In this document: positions 40,542 to 49,027 of the stretch, piece after piece
Layout of the letters: each line of letters begins with the position of its first letter
How positions within the stretch are numbered: position 1 is the first letter of the stretch
Assembly: GCF_009674725.1 (NCBI RefSeq)
Contig: NZ_WKKH01000029.1
Coordinates: 1 to 63,919, forward strand
Direction of reading: 5' to 3'
DNA from: Pedobacter petrophilus
Lineage (GTDB): Bacteria > Bacteroidota > Bacteroidia > Sphingobacteriales > Sphingobacteriaceae
DNA length: 63,919 nt
Translations under genes and position numbers: made by a program
The notes under the pieces: generated by a model
What the model was told of the DNA's origin: nothing
Databases searched by the model: none
Seen by the model: only the letters and a program-made list of their open reading frames with translations

Positions 40542-41786
40542 ATGGATACACAAAATATAAAACAACGATTCGGGATTATTGGCAATTCGCCGTTACTTAA
40601 TCGTGCCATAGATATTGCCAGCCAGGTTGCGCCAACAGATATGTCGGTTTTAATTACGGGTGAAAGTGGAAGTGGTAAAGAAGTTTTTTCTCAGATTATC
40701 CATCAAATGAGCGCACGTAAACACGGCTCATTCATTGCGGTAAACTGTGGTGCCATCCCGGAAGGAACAATTGATTCGGAACTTTTCGGACATGAAAAAG
40801 GTTCATTTACCGGCGCCCATGAAGCCAGAAAAGGCTATTTTGAAGTGGCCAATGGCGGAACAATCTTTTTAGATGAGGTTGCAGAATTACCGCTCGGAAC
40901 CCAGGCACGCTTATTAAGGATTTTAGAAAGTGGCGAGTATTTACGCGTGGGATCATCAAAAGTGCAAAAAACAGATGTCCGCATTATTGCCGCAACCAAT
41001 GTGGATGTTTATCACCGCGTTAAAAACGGAAAATTTCGGGAAGATTTATATTATAGATTAAATACGGTGCCGTTGCGCATCCCACCGCTGCACGAAAGAA
41101 AAGAAGACATTTACCTCCTTTTTAGAAAGTTTTCTGCAGATTTTAGTGATAAATACCGTAGTCCCTCGTTACACCTGGAGCCAGATGCCGTTCAAATTCT
41201 CACCAATTACAGCTGGCCGGGAAATGTTCGTCAGCTTAAAAATATTGCAGAACAAATTTGCGTGCTCGAGAAAGAAAGAAATGTTACCGGACCTGCAATT
41301 TTAAATTACATCCCAAATGAAACGGGAAGTAATCTGCCCATGACGATCAATTCGCAATCGAAAGAAGACTTTACAGAAAGAGATATTCTTTACAAGGTTT
41401 TGTTCGACATGAAAAAAGACATGGTTGAACTGAAAAAACTGGTTGCTGAAATTATCCAGCATGGTGGAAATACCGCCAGCGTTTTGGCAGACAACCCTCA
41501 ATACATCAATCAGTTATATAGAGATGTTGAATTGCCTGGCGGGCAGGAACATACTTTTACCATTCAGCAGCCTGCGCCAAACATAAATAACAACAATAGC
41601 AATAACTCAGATTACTATGCACATGATGCGGAAGAAATCGAAGAATCTTTGTCGTTAATTGATAAAGAGTCTGATCTGATCAAAAAAGCATTGAAAAAGC
41701 ACAAAGGGAAGCGGAAATTTGCTGCCCAGGAGTTGGGTATTTCGGAACGTACGCTTTACAGAAAAATCAAAGAATTAAATTTATAG
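40542..41786 (+). CDS. sigma-54-dependent transcriptional activator without receiver domain
   Basis: A 414-residue enhancer-binding protein. The AAA+ domain begins almost at the N-terminus, with Walker A GESGSGKE (40-47), the sigma-54-contact loop GSFTGA (87-92; the classical form is GAFTGA) and Walker B GGTIFLDE (106-112). A linker rich in Asn (about 345-355) leads to a Fis-type helix-turn-helix (FAAQELGISERTLYRKIKEL). No N-terminal sensory domain is present, so activity is probably set by expression or a partner protein. The gene is followed 65 bases on by lptE and the three genes downstream look like one operon. Confidence 0.93.
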   Translation: MDTQNIKQRFGIIGNSPLLNRAIDIASQVAPTDMSVLITGESGSGKEVFSQIIHQMSARKHGSFIAVNCGAIPEGTIDSELFGHEKGSFTGAHEARKGYFEVANGGTIFLDEVAELPLGTQARLLRILESGEYLRVGSSKVQKTDVRIIAATNVDVYHRVKNGKFREDLYYRLNTVPLRIPPLHERKEDIYLLFRKFSADFSDKYRSPSLHLEPDAVQILTNYSWPGNVRQLKNIAEQICVLEKERNVTGPAILNYIPNETGSNLPMTINSQSKEDFTERDILYKVLFDMKKDMVELKKLVAEIIQHGGNTASVLADNPQYINQLYRDVELPGGQEHTFTIQQPAPNINNNNSNNSDYYAHDAEEIEESLSLIDKESDLIKKALKKHKGKRKFAAQELGISERTLYRKIKELNL

Positions 41787-41851
41787 GCAATAAATATCGC
41801 CTCAGTGCATTAACATATATGGTAAAGCAATTAAATCAGCACCCGGCTTAA

Positions 41852-42358
41852 ATGAAGATAAAAGTATTTATAATCCTTGTAATTGCAGCGCTTACGGCAT
41901 GTTCTTACAAGTTTAATGGGGCATCAACCGTAGGTTTAAAAACCGTTGTGGTTAAGGTTTTTGAAAATAATGCACCCCTTGTTGTACCTACACTGAGTAA
42001 CCAGTTTACGGAGGCATTAAAAACCAGAATTCGTAATCAAACGAGCTTAAGTATTTCTTCAACGGAGGGCGATGCTGTGTTTGAAGGGAGAATTACAGGT
42101 TACGATATTAAGCCTGTGGCTTTACAATCGAGTACTACGCCTACAGCAGGTGCCAACAGGCTAACTATTACGGTAGCCGTAAAATACACCAATAACACAG
42201 AAGGGAAAGAGAAAGAAAGTTTTGAAGAAAGTTTTACCAAATTCTTCGATTTCCCACTGAATGGTGCACCAATTCAATCGGCATTGCCGGGCGCAATTGA
42301 AAACATTAACAGACAACTTACAGAGGATATTTTTAACCGTGCGTTTGCGCAATGGTAA
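41852..42358 (+). CDS. LptE-family LPS-assembly lipoprotein
   Basis: A 168-residue outer-membrane lipoprotein of the LptE family, which plugs LptD and helps insert lipopolysaccharide in the outer leaflet. The lipobox is LTAC with Cys17; the mature part starts SYKFNGAS and carries the family pattern of a two-layer alpha-beta fold. Sequence conservation in LptE is low, so the assignment rests on the start motif, the length and the usual Bacteroidota order sigma-54 activator, lptE, hypothetical, secG. Confidence 0.85.
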   Translation: MKIKVFIILVIAALTACSYKFNGASTVGLKTVVVKVFENNAPLVVPTLSNQFTEALKTRIRNQTSLSISSTEGDAVFEGRITGYDIKPVALQSSTTPTAGANRLTITVAVKYTNNTEGKEKESFEESFTKFFDFPLNGAPIQSALPGAIENINRQLTEDIFNRAFAQW

Positions 42359-42434
42359 AGCGAATTATACTGGTAAACAGATAAAACTTTCAAAAACCCG
42401 CTTACATTTTTTAACTTAGCGACAAACCATTATA

Positions 42435-43487
42435 ATGAATCAGCAGCAGCTATTGGCAAATTTACTCGCTCAACCTGGCAAGGTTGGTCCGGAGCATGTA
42501 CCCATGCTTCAGGAACTTGCAGTACAATTTCCATATGCTCAACCCATTCATTTGCTATTAGCCAGGGCTGATGCTTCCTTTATTCCAAAGGCCGCGCTCT
42601 ATAGCCATGGAAATACACTTTTTAAGGTGTTAAACATGGTTTCAGTTCAGGAAGAACCGTTATGGATTGAAGAACAAGCAGAAGAAAACGAGGAAGTGGA
42701 TGGAATTGTTCCTGAAAATAATGAGGAAACTATTGAAAATGACACTGAACAAATTTCAGTTGAACCCATAGAATCTTCAGTTATGGAGAGCACTGGCAGT
42801 TCACCGGGTTCAAATCGCTATCTAGCTGATTTTCAAGCTGAAGAAGATTTATTTATAGAGGGCATTGCCACAACTGATTTTTTCGCTTTTGAAAAGCAAC
42901 TCAGCACAGATGTAGTCCGTACAGCTCCTGTAATAGAAACAGTCGTTCCTGATAGTCATGATGTAAATTTTGTTTCTAAGTACGATGATGACCAATTACC
43001 CTATACTTTTTTATGGTGGCTATCTAAAACCCGCAAAGAACACGCACAGATTTTTCAGCCTTATGCACAGCCGAAACCAGCGATGGTTAAGCAACAACCA
43101 GTTCAGCAAAAAAATACCGCTGAGTTTCAGCAGCAGTATGTTGAGCACATATTTCATATTCAAACACCATTTGAAGTTGCAGATCATTTAGCAGAATATC
43201 CTTCAGCTGATGTGAAGGATGCCAAGGGCGCAGAAATTATTGAAAAGTTTTTAAAAGAAGACCCCACAATAAAGCCGCCAAAGCCAGAGCAAATCGACAA
43301 TGAAAATAAGGCTAAAAAGAGCGCGGAAGACCGTTACGACTTAGTTTCTGAAACTTTAGCAAAAATTTACATCGAGCAAATGCTTTATCACAAAGCCATA
43401 GATACTTATAAAAAATTAAGTTTGAAATATCCAGAAAAAAGTGGTTACTTTGCCGATCTTATCCAATCTATAGAAAAGAAATTTTAA
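42435..43487 (+). CDS. conserved hypothetical protein with acidic linker and C-terminal TPR-like helices
   Basis: I do not recognise a characterised family. The 350-residue protein has a short helical N-terminus (MNQQQLLANLLAQPG), then a strongly acidic, probably disordered region (about 75-120) and a C-terminal helical pair (about 300-345: LAKIYIEQMLYHKAIDTYKKLSL) like one tetratricopeptide repeat. No signal peptide or membrane segment is seen, so it should be cytosolic. It sits between lptE and secG, 14 bases before secG, an order I associate with Bacteroidota; the role is unknown. Confidence 0.8.
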   Translation: MNQQQLLANLLAQPGKVGPEHVPMLQELAVQFPYAQPIHLLLARADASFIPKAALYSHGNTLFKVLNMVSVQEEPLWIEEQAEENEEVDGIVPENNEETIENDTEQISVEPIESSVMESTGSSPGSNRYLADFQAEEDLFIEGIATTDFFAFEKQLSTDVVRTAPVIETVVPDSHDVNFVSKYDDDQLPYTFLWWLSKTRKEHAQIFQPYAQPKPAMVKQQPVQQKNTAEFQQQYVEHIFHIQTPFEVADHLAEYPSADVKDAKGAEIIEKFLKEDPTIKPPKPEQIDNENKAKKSAEDRYDLVSETLAKIYIEQMLYHKAIDTYKKLSLKYPEKSGYFADLIQSIEKKF

Positions 43488-43501
43488 AATATAATATTAC
43501 C

Positions 43502-43852
43502 ATGATAACCTTTTTAATCATTTTATTAATTGTTGTGTGTATTGCTTTAGGCTTATTTGTATTGATACAAAATCCTAAAGGCGGTGGTTTGGCAACTGGT
43601 GGTGGCACAAGCAATATGTTTGGTGTGCAACGTACCGGTGATGTTTTGGAAAAAGGATCGTGGATCTTATTAACCTTCATCGTAGTTTTAACGTTAGCCA
43701 TTACGACTGTTGCCAAAAGCGGTGGTGGTGCAACTGCTGTTGGAAAATCATCAATTCAGGAACGTTTAGATAAAACACCGTCTCCATCTCCAATCGGTGG
43801 AAACTTCAACAATAATGCTCCTGCAAAGCCAGCAGATACTACTAAAAAATAA
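43502..43852 (+). CDS. secG: preprotein translocase subunit SecG
   Basis: SecG is the small auxiliary subunit of the SecYEG channel. The 116 residues have two membrane segments (about 3-23 and 50-72) joined by the conserved IQNPKGGGLATGGGTSNMFG loop. The C-terminal tail is rich in Pro, Asn and Lys. It is the last gene of its operon and has a terminator 23 bases after the stop codon. Confidence 0.95.
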   Translation: MITFLIILLIVVCIALGLFVLIQNPKGGGLATGGGTSNMFGVQRTGDVLEKGSWILLTFIVVLTLAITTVAKSGGGATAVGKSSIQERLDKTPSPSPIGGNFNNNAPAKPADTTKK

Positions 43853-43875
43853 ATCAAACTTATTTAGTTTGCATA

Positions 43876-43910
43876 AAGCTTTCCTCAAAAAGGAAGGCTT
43901 TTTTTGTTTT
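43876..43910 (+). terminator. Rho-independent terminator of secG
   Basis: AAGCTTTCCT (43876-43885 region) pairs with AGGAAGGCTT after a CAAAA-type loop, with one G-T pair, followed by TTTTTTTG. Confidence 0.88.
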
Positions 43911-43995
43911 CGGTTTTTCCATAGGTCCATCCTGAGAAAACTGAATATCTTTAAAGTAAAATTAAATCTCATTCGTCTACTGATTTATAACGCCA

Positions 43996-44553
43996 TTGAT
44001 CGTGCCGGATAACGAAACTCAAAATATCATTTCTACAGTTGCCAGTTATGGCAAACGCCTCTTCAGCTTTATCCGTGGGCGGGTAAATACGGATGAGGAC
44101 GCCGAAGATATTTTGCAGGATGTTTGGTATCAGTTAAGTAATCAGCCAGAGGCTGGTGCCATTGAGCAAATTAGTGGCTGGTTATACCGCGTAGCCAGAA
44201 ATAAGATTACCGATAAACACAGGAAACAAAAGGAAGCTTTGCTGGAAGATTTTAGTTATGAGGACGAAGACGGGGAATTTAACTTTAGAGAAGTTTTGCT
44301 CTCAGAATCATTCTCTCCGGAAGAAGAAAGTTTAAAAAAGCTTTTCTGGGACCAGTTATTTCTGGCACTGAATGAGTTGCCGGAGAAACAGCGTTATGTA
44401 TTTATTCAGAATGAACTGGAAGAGCGTACTTTCCAGGATTTATCGAATGAAACCGGTGATAATATTAAAACGCTTATCTCGCGAAAAGGCTATGCGGTAA
44501 AGCATTTACGTAGCCGTTTGCAAAATTTGTATCAGGAATTTATAAACTTTTAA
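43996..44553 (+). CDS. ECF-type RNA polymerase sigma factor
   Basis: A sigma-70-family factor of up to 185 residues. Region 2 (about 20-80) contains DAEDILQDVWYQL and GWLYRVARNKITDKHRK; region 4 (about 120-175) contains LNELPEKQRYVF and FQDLSNETGDNIKTLISRK. No ATG is in range: the start is TTG 43996 or GTG 44002. Ten bases downstream lies a small membrane protein gene in the same operon, which could encode a regulator of this factor. A zinc-type anti-sigma gene is not present. Confidence 0.92.
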   Translation: MIVPDNETQNIISTVASYGKRLFSFIRGRVNTDEDAEDILQDVWYQLSNQPEAGAIEQISGWLYRVARNKITDKHRKQKEALLEDFSYEDEDGEFNFREVLLSESFSPEEESLKKLFWDQLFLALNELPEKQRYVFIQNELEERTFQDLSNETGDNIKTLISRKGYAVKHLRSRLQNLYQEFINF

Positions 44554-44563
44554 ACAAAAGAAA

Positions 44564-44911
44564 ATGAGCAATAGAAAATTTAGTAAAGGCATAAAATTCC
44601 TTTTGTGTCTCCCCGTTATTGCACTCATTGCAACAGCTCTAGGCTATATTGTAATGTATTTATGGAACTGGATTTTACCAGAAGTAACCCATGCCGGACA
44701 ATTAAATTTTTGGCAGGCACTTGGCTTACTGGTATTATGCAGATTGCTGTTCGGCAATTTTAATAAAGGTGGCGGTAATCGTTTTCGTGAAAAAGCCTGG
44801 GGTATGCGCTCGAAATGGCAAAACATGAATGATGAAGAACGCGCAAAGTTTAAAGAGGAATATAAGCGCAGGTGTGGAGGCTGGGGAAACCGGAATAAAG
44901 AAGCGATTTAG
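44564..44911 (+). CDS. small membrane protein, co-transcribed with the ECF sigma factor
   Basis: A 115-residue protein with two membrane segments (about 10-35 and 47-64) and a basic, Gly/Arg-rich cytosolic tail (from about 65) with NMNDEERAKFKEEYKRRCGGWG. I do not recognise a named family. The EERAKFKEEYKRRCGGW stretch is the kind seen in short proteins behind Bacteroidota ECF sigma genes. The 10-base gap suggests that it acts with the sigma factor, possibly as a membrane anchor or anti-sigma; that is inference. Confidence 0.75.
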   Translation: MSNRKFSKGIKFLLCLPVIALIATALGYIVMYLWNWILPEVTHAGQLNFWQALGLLVLCRLLFGNFNKGGGNRFREKAWGMRSKWQNMNDEERAKFKEEYKRRCGGWGNRNKEAI

Positions 44912-44992
44912 TAATTTCTTTAGATTAGAAATCCTTAGATAAATGAGTCCGGAAAAATTTCCTGACCAACAAGTCATTAAACTAAACTCCTT

Positions 44993-45017
44993 TAGTCGGG
45001 ATTTTCTATCCCGGCTA
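44993..45017. repeat. short hairpin TAGTCGGGAT/ATCCCGGCTA
   Basis: TAGTCGGGAT (44993-45002) and ATCCCGGCTA (45008-45017) pair with one G-T. No T run follows directly. It precedes the palindrome at 45047. Confidence 0.5.
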
Positions 45018-45046
45018 GCATTTCTGAAGATTAATAATCCTCAAAT

Positions 45047-45079
45047 AAACCTCGCAGGTTTTTAAAACCTGCGAGGTTT
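45047..45079. repeat. perfect 16-base-arm palindrome (ACCTCGCAGGT type)
   Basis: AAACCTCGCAGGTTTT (45047-45062) and AAAACCTGCGAGGTTT (45064-45079) are exact reverse complements around one base. This palindrome is, from memory, a widespread interspersed repeat in Bacteroidota intergenic regions. It may also end the upstream transcript. Confidence 0.75.
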
Positions 45080-45132
45080 ACAGCAAAAAATTACTTTCCA
45101 AACCACCTTCCGCATCTGATATTAAAATGTAG

Positions 45133-45164
45133 TTTGCTATTCGCCTTAATTTGAGGTACTTTTG
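45133..45164 (+). promoter_or_regulatory. Bacteroidota-type promoter of the DEAD-box helicase gene
   Basis: TTTG (45133-45136), 20 bases, then TACTTTTG (45157-45164) match the primary promoter pattern. The predicted leader is short, about 18 bases to the TTG start at 45188. Confidence 0.7.
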
Positions 45165-45187
45165 CTAAAAGATATAAACACATTAAA

Positions 45188-46411
45188 TTGAATTTTAACG
45201 ATTTTAACTTCGGCCCCGATTTATATGAAGGCCTGATGGCGATGGGGTATAAAAGTGCCACACCGATCCAAGAGCAAGCCATTCCGGTAATTTTAGATAA
45301 TCATGATCTTATTGCCTGCGCCCAAACCGGAACAGGTAAAACTGCCAGCTATTTATTGCCAGTAATGGACAAAATTAGCCGTGCTACCGATAGACATAAC
45401 AATACTTTAATTTTAGCACCTACCCGTGAATTGGCTCAACAAATCGATTTACAGGTTGAAGCGCTTGCTTATTTCACCAATATCAGTTCACTTGCTGTTT
45501 ACGGCGGTGGCGATGGGATTGCTTATGAACAGCAGAAACGTTCGATGCGTGAAGGTGTAGACATCATTATTGCAACACCTGGTCGCTTAATGGCACATTT
45601 ATCCTCAGGCGTTCTTAAGCTTGAACATTTGCAGCATTTAATATTGGATGAGGCAGACAGGATGTTGGATATGGGCTTTTATGACGATATTATCCGCATC
45701 ATCAGCTACTTACCTAAGAAAAGACAAACATTGCTTTTTTCTGCAACAATGGCGCCAAAAATCAGAACAATGGCCGCCAAAATTTTGCAGGATCCGCAGC
45801 AGATTACCATTTCCATAGCAAAACCTGCTGAAGGAATTGATCAGCAAGCCTATAACATCCACGATCAGCAAAAGCAAGCTTTATTAACTGATCTTTTTAA
45901 GGACGATAAATACAAAAGCAGTATCATCTTTGCTTCGACCAAAGAAAAGGTTAAAGCTTTATATAAAACATTTAAAAGCTTAGGGATTAAAGCCGAAGCT
46001 TTTCACTCTGATTTAGGGCAAAAAGAGCGTGAGGATATTCTTTTGGCATTTAAAAACAGAAGATTACCAATCTTAATTGGAACAGATGTATTATCACGCG
46101 GAATTGATGTGGAAGGAATTGACCTGGTTATTAATTATGATGTACCCGGCGACCCTGCAGATTACGTACACCGCATTGGCAGAACAGCGAGAGCAGCCAC
46201 TAAAGGAACCGCTATTACGCTGGTTAACGGAAGGGATAAACGCAAGTTTGATAACATTGAGCGATTGATTGAAAAGCCTGTTCAGCGCATGCCATTACCA
46301 GAACACATTTCTACCATGGAAATTACCCACGTAGAGGAAAAACGCCCAACACAACAAAACAACGGAAATAAAAAGGTCTGGCATAAGAAAAAGCCAAAAC
46401 CATCAGCATAA
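45188..46411 (+). CDS. DEAD-box ATP-dependent RNA helicase
   Basis: A 407-residue RNA helicase of the RhlE/CsdA-like group, unwinding RNA during ribosome assembly or cold response. The Q motif region (GYKSATPIQEQAIP), Walker A AQTGTGKT, PTRELAQQ, DEAD box (LDEADRMLD), SAT, and HRIGRTAR are all present; a basic tail (KKVWHKKKPKP) follows. The start codon is TTG at 45188: family members begin MNFNDF-like at this position, no ATG precedes it, and a clear promoter ends 23 bases upstream. Confidence 0.95.
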   Translation: MNFNDFNFGPDLYEGLMAMGYKSATPIQEQAIPVILDNHDLIACAQTGTGKTASYLLPVMDKISRATDRHNNTLILAPTRELAQQIDLQVEALAYFTNISSLAVYGGGDGIAYEQQKRSMREGVDIIIATPGRLMAHLSSGVLKLEHLQHLILDEADRMLDMGFYDDIIRIISYLPKKRQTLLFSATMAPKIRTMAAKILQDPQQITISIAKPAEGIDQQAYNIHDQQKQALLTDLFKDDKYKSSIIFASTKEKVKALYKTFKSLGIKAEAFHSDLGQKEREDILLAFKNRRLPILIGTDVLSRGIDVEGIDLVINYDVPGDPADYVHRIGRTARAATKGTAITLVNGRDKRKFDNIERLIEKPVQRMPLPEHISTMEITHVEEKRPTQQNNGNKKVWHKKKPKPSA

Positions 46412-46414
46412 TCT

Positions 46415-46446
46415 AAACGCCAATAAGCTTTCTTATTGGCGTTTTT
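46415..46446 (+). terminator. Rho-independent terminator of the helicase gene
   Basis: AAACGCCAATAAG (46415-46427) pairs with CTTATTGGCGTTT over a 4-base loop, followed by TTCTTTT. Confidence 0.92.
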
Positions 46447-46457
46447 CTTTTAACACT

Positions 46458-46465
46458 TATCTTTG
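46458..46465 (+). promoter_or_regulatory. -7 element before the AEC transporter gene
   Basis: TATCTTTG matches TAnnTTTG and ends nine bases before the ATG at 46475, giving a very short leader. Confidence 0.4.
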
Positions 46466-46474
46466 CATTACGCA

Positions 46475-47385
46475 ATGGCAAATTTCATCCTCATTGGCTT
46501 ATGCATCATCGCCGGGATTCTTTTCAGAAAAAGCAAAACCTTACCTAAAGATGCACATAAAGGCATTAACGCCTGGATTATTTATATCGCACTACCCGCA
46601 GTATCGTTTAAATATCTGCCTCACATCACATGGTCGAACGATTTACTTTTTCCGGCCCTCGCCCCTATTTGCATCTGGATGCTTGGATGGCTATTTATCA
46701 CCATTTATAGTCGCGTAAGGAAGCTAAGCACTGCAAGTACCGGCGGACTGAAATTGGTGAGTTCTTTAAGTAACACCTCGTTTATAGGTTTCCCTCTCAT
46801 TCTTGCTTATTTCAGCGAAAAGGAAATTCCTATTGCTATTATTTGTGACCAGATAACCTTCACATTATTATCTACCATCGGAATCATTGTGGCCATCCGT
46901 GCCTCGCAACAACAAAAATTAAATAGTCAACTGGTTCTGAAAAAGTATTAAGTTTTCCACCCTTAATTGGATGCATTTTAGCGTTGGTCATCCCGCGGTT
47001 TTTAGATATATCGTCACTAAATCCTTTATTCGAAAAACTAGCCGGAACGGTAGGTCCGCTGGCGTTGTTTTCAATCGGCTTACAGCTAAAATTTGGAGGT
47101 TGGTTTAGCGAACTGAGCCACATCAGTTTCGCCTTATTTTATAAGCTGATCTTAGCACCGCTTTCTATTTTATTGATTGCGGTACTTTTGGGCCTGAATG
47201 GAACCATTGCTAAAATCACTATTTTTGAGATGGCAATGCCTACGCTGTTAACCGCTGGCGTAGTTGCTGATCAATATAATTTGAACCCAAAGGTTTCTAA
47301 TTTAGTGGTAGGAATCGGGATATTATTATCTTTTATCACAACCGGGTTGTGGTGGTTGGTTTTGACATATTCGGGTTTGTTTTAG
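46475..47385 (+). pseudogene. AEC-family (auxin efflux carrier-like) transporter, frameshifted
   Basis: The gene would encode a membrane transporter of about 300 residues with ten membrane segments in two halves. The first frame (46475-46951) covers five segments and stops in SQLVLKKY. The second half (in the frame through 46984-47385) continues the family pattern with VLSFPPLIG, GTVGPLALFSIGLQLKFG and EMAMPTLLTAGVVA. The two frames overlap between 46925 and 46951, and one added A in the AAAAA run at 46940-46944 would restore a single frame. It is therefore either a recent pseudogene or a sequencing error in a homopolymer. Substrates of this family are organic acids; here unknown. Confidence 0.85.
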
Positions 47386-47388
47386 GGT

Positions 47389-47430
47389 AACCCGCAAAGA
47401 ACGCTAAGTTATGTGCAAAGAATCTCAAAG
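47389..47430. repeat. partial copy of the ACCGCAAAGAACGC interspersed repeat
   Basis: CCCGCAAAGAACGCTAAG, then GTGCAAAGAATCTCAAAGG, match the left module of the repeat at 13.5 kb and at the right edge. It lies between the AEC gene and sdaA. Confidence 0.6.
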
Positions 47431-47488
47431 GTTTTTTACCCCCTCAGTAATTTAAGAAAAATAAGCTTTGATACTTAAGAATCGAAAA

Positions 47489-48916
47489 TTAACACTCTGG
47501 TAAACTGATTGGAATATTCGTTGCTAAACCACCATCTGAGGTTTCTTTGTATTTGGCATTCATATCCAAAGCAGTCTCCCACATGGTGTTTACGACAGCA
47601 TCTAAACTTACTTTTGCCTTATCAGGATTACTTTGCAGGGCCAGCTGACTCGCAGTAATCGCTTTGATGGCACCCATAGTATTGCGTTCGATGCACGGAA
47701 TCTGCACTAAACCGCCAATTGGATCGCAGGTTAAACCCAGATGATGTTCCATAGCGATTTCCGCCGCCATTAAAACCTGCCGCTGTGAGCCACCAAGACA
47801 CTCGGTTAATGCCGCAGCAGCCATTGCAGACGAGACGCCGATTTCAGCCTGGCAGCCGCCCATTGCAGCTGAAATGGTTGCACCTTTTTTGAAAATACTT
47901 CCAACTTCTGAAGCACAGGCTATAAACTGAATAATTTTATCCTCATCGTAACCATCGCAAAAGGTAATAAAATACTGTAATACTGCCGGAATTACACCTG
48001 CTGCGCCATTTGTTGGTGCGGTTACTACACGCCCGAAAGAAGCATTTTCTTCATTCACAGCCAGTGCAAAGCAACTAACCCAGTCTAAAATATAATTAAA
48101 GCCATTTCCGCCTTTTCTAATGGCTTGAATCCAGGAATCATAATCATGGTATTCAGCTTTATTCATCAATCTTTTATTGAGCGGAAAAGCCCTTCTGGCA
48201 ACATTTAAACCACCAGGCAAAAAACCGGTGGTATGGCAACCGCGATAAATACAATGGCGCATCACTGCAAAGTGTTTTAAGATGCCGGCTTTTGTTTCCG
48301 CTTCCGGTCTCCAGGCCAATTCATTTTCCATCACAATTTCACTCACTTTCAGTCCGGTAGATAAACACCAGTGGAGTAGATCCTTGGCTTTTTCTATAGA
48401 GAAAGGCAGATCAACCTGTGCTTTCTGGCTATTGTCTTCTCCTTCTTTAACCACGAACCCCCCTCCGATAGAGTAATAAGTTTCGGAAAAGGCTTTACCA
48501 TTGTTTAAGAAAGCTTGAAATGTTACCGCATTGGGGTGAAAAGGAAGACTTTCAGCAAAAAGGAAAAGCAAATCATTATCGTAATCAAAATCGATTGATC
48601 GCGTACCAGCCAGGTTGAGCCTTTTGTTTTGTTGAATGGTTTCAAATGTTGGCGTCACAGCATCTACATCGAAAGTAACAGGGTCTGCGCCAGTTAATCC
48701 AAGCAAAATAGCAACATCTGTTCCGTGGCCTTTCCCGGTTTTAGCGAGCGAGCCATAAAGCAATATTTTAATCATTTCAACCTGTTCTATTACACCTTGC
48801 TGCTTTAAAGATGCGGTAAACTGTTGTGCGGCACGCCATGGACCAAGTGTATGCGAACTTGATGGACCTATACCGATTTTAAAAATATCGAAAACTGAGA
48901 TTTGCTCCTTAATCAT
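47489..48916 (-). CDS. sdaA: L-serine ammonia-lyase (serine dehydratase), iron-sulfur type
   Basis: The enzyme deaminates L-serine to pyruvate and ammonia with a [4Fe-4S] cluster in the cytosol. This is the single-chain form (475 residues) with the beta-type domain first (GPSSSHTLGPWRAA) and the alpha-type domain after. The cluster ligands lie in GGCQAEIG, LTCDPIGG and IPCIERN, as in E. coli SdaA. Conserved ACASEVG and TAPTNGAAG are also present. It appears to be a single-gene unit, divergent from the RDD gene. Confidence 0.96.
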   Translation of the reverse strand: MIKEQISVFDIFKIGIGPSSSHTLGPWRAAQQFTASLKQQGVIEQVEMIKILLYGSLAKTGKGHGTDVAILLGLTGADPVTFDVDAVTPTFETIQQNKRLNLAGTRSIDFDYDNDLLFLFAESLPFHPNAVTFQAFLNNGKAFSETYYSIGGGFVVKEGEDNSQKAQVDLPFSIEKAKDLLHWCLSTGLKVSEIVMENELAWRPEAETKAGILKHFAVMRHCIYRGCHTTGFLPGGLNVARRAFPLNKRLMNKAEYHDYDSWIQAIRKGGNGFNYILDWVSCFALAVNEENASFGRVVTAPTNGAAGVIPAVLQYFITFCDGYDEDKIIQFIACASEVGSIFKKGATISAAMGGCQAEIGVSSAMAAAALTECLGGSQRQVLMAAEIAMEHHLGLTCDPIGGLVQIPCIERNTMGAIKAITASQLALQSNPDKAKVSLDAVVNTMWETALDMNAKYKETSDGGLATNIPISLPEC

Positions 48917-48987
48917 GAAGAAAGTTAGTTATACAAAGCTATGATTGTTTTATTAAAATTCAGATCAATAATTTTTTAACCTGCGAT

Positions 48988-48995
48988 TATTTTTG
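48988..48995 (+). promoter_or_regulatory. -7 element before the RDD gene
   Basis: TATTTTTG matches TAnnTTTG, 32 bases before the ATG at 49028. No clear TTG is seen at -33. Confidence 0.35.
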
Positions 48996-49027
48996 TTATC
49001 TTACTTTAATTTTAATGATGCTCTATA

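Noticed and set aside
46940..46944. Programmed frameshift in the AEC gene
   Set aside because: The A5 run alone is not a recognised slippery site with a stimulatory structure; mutation or sequencing error is simpler.
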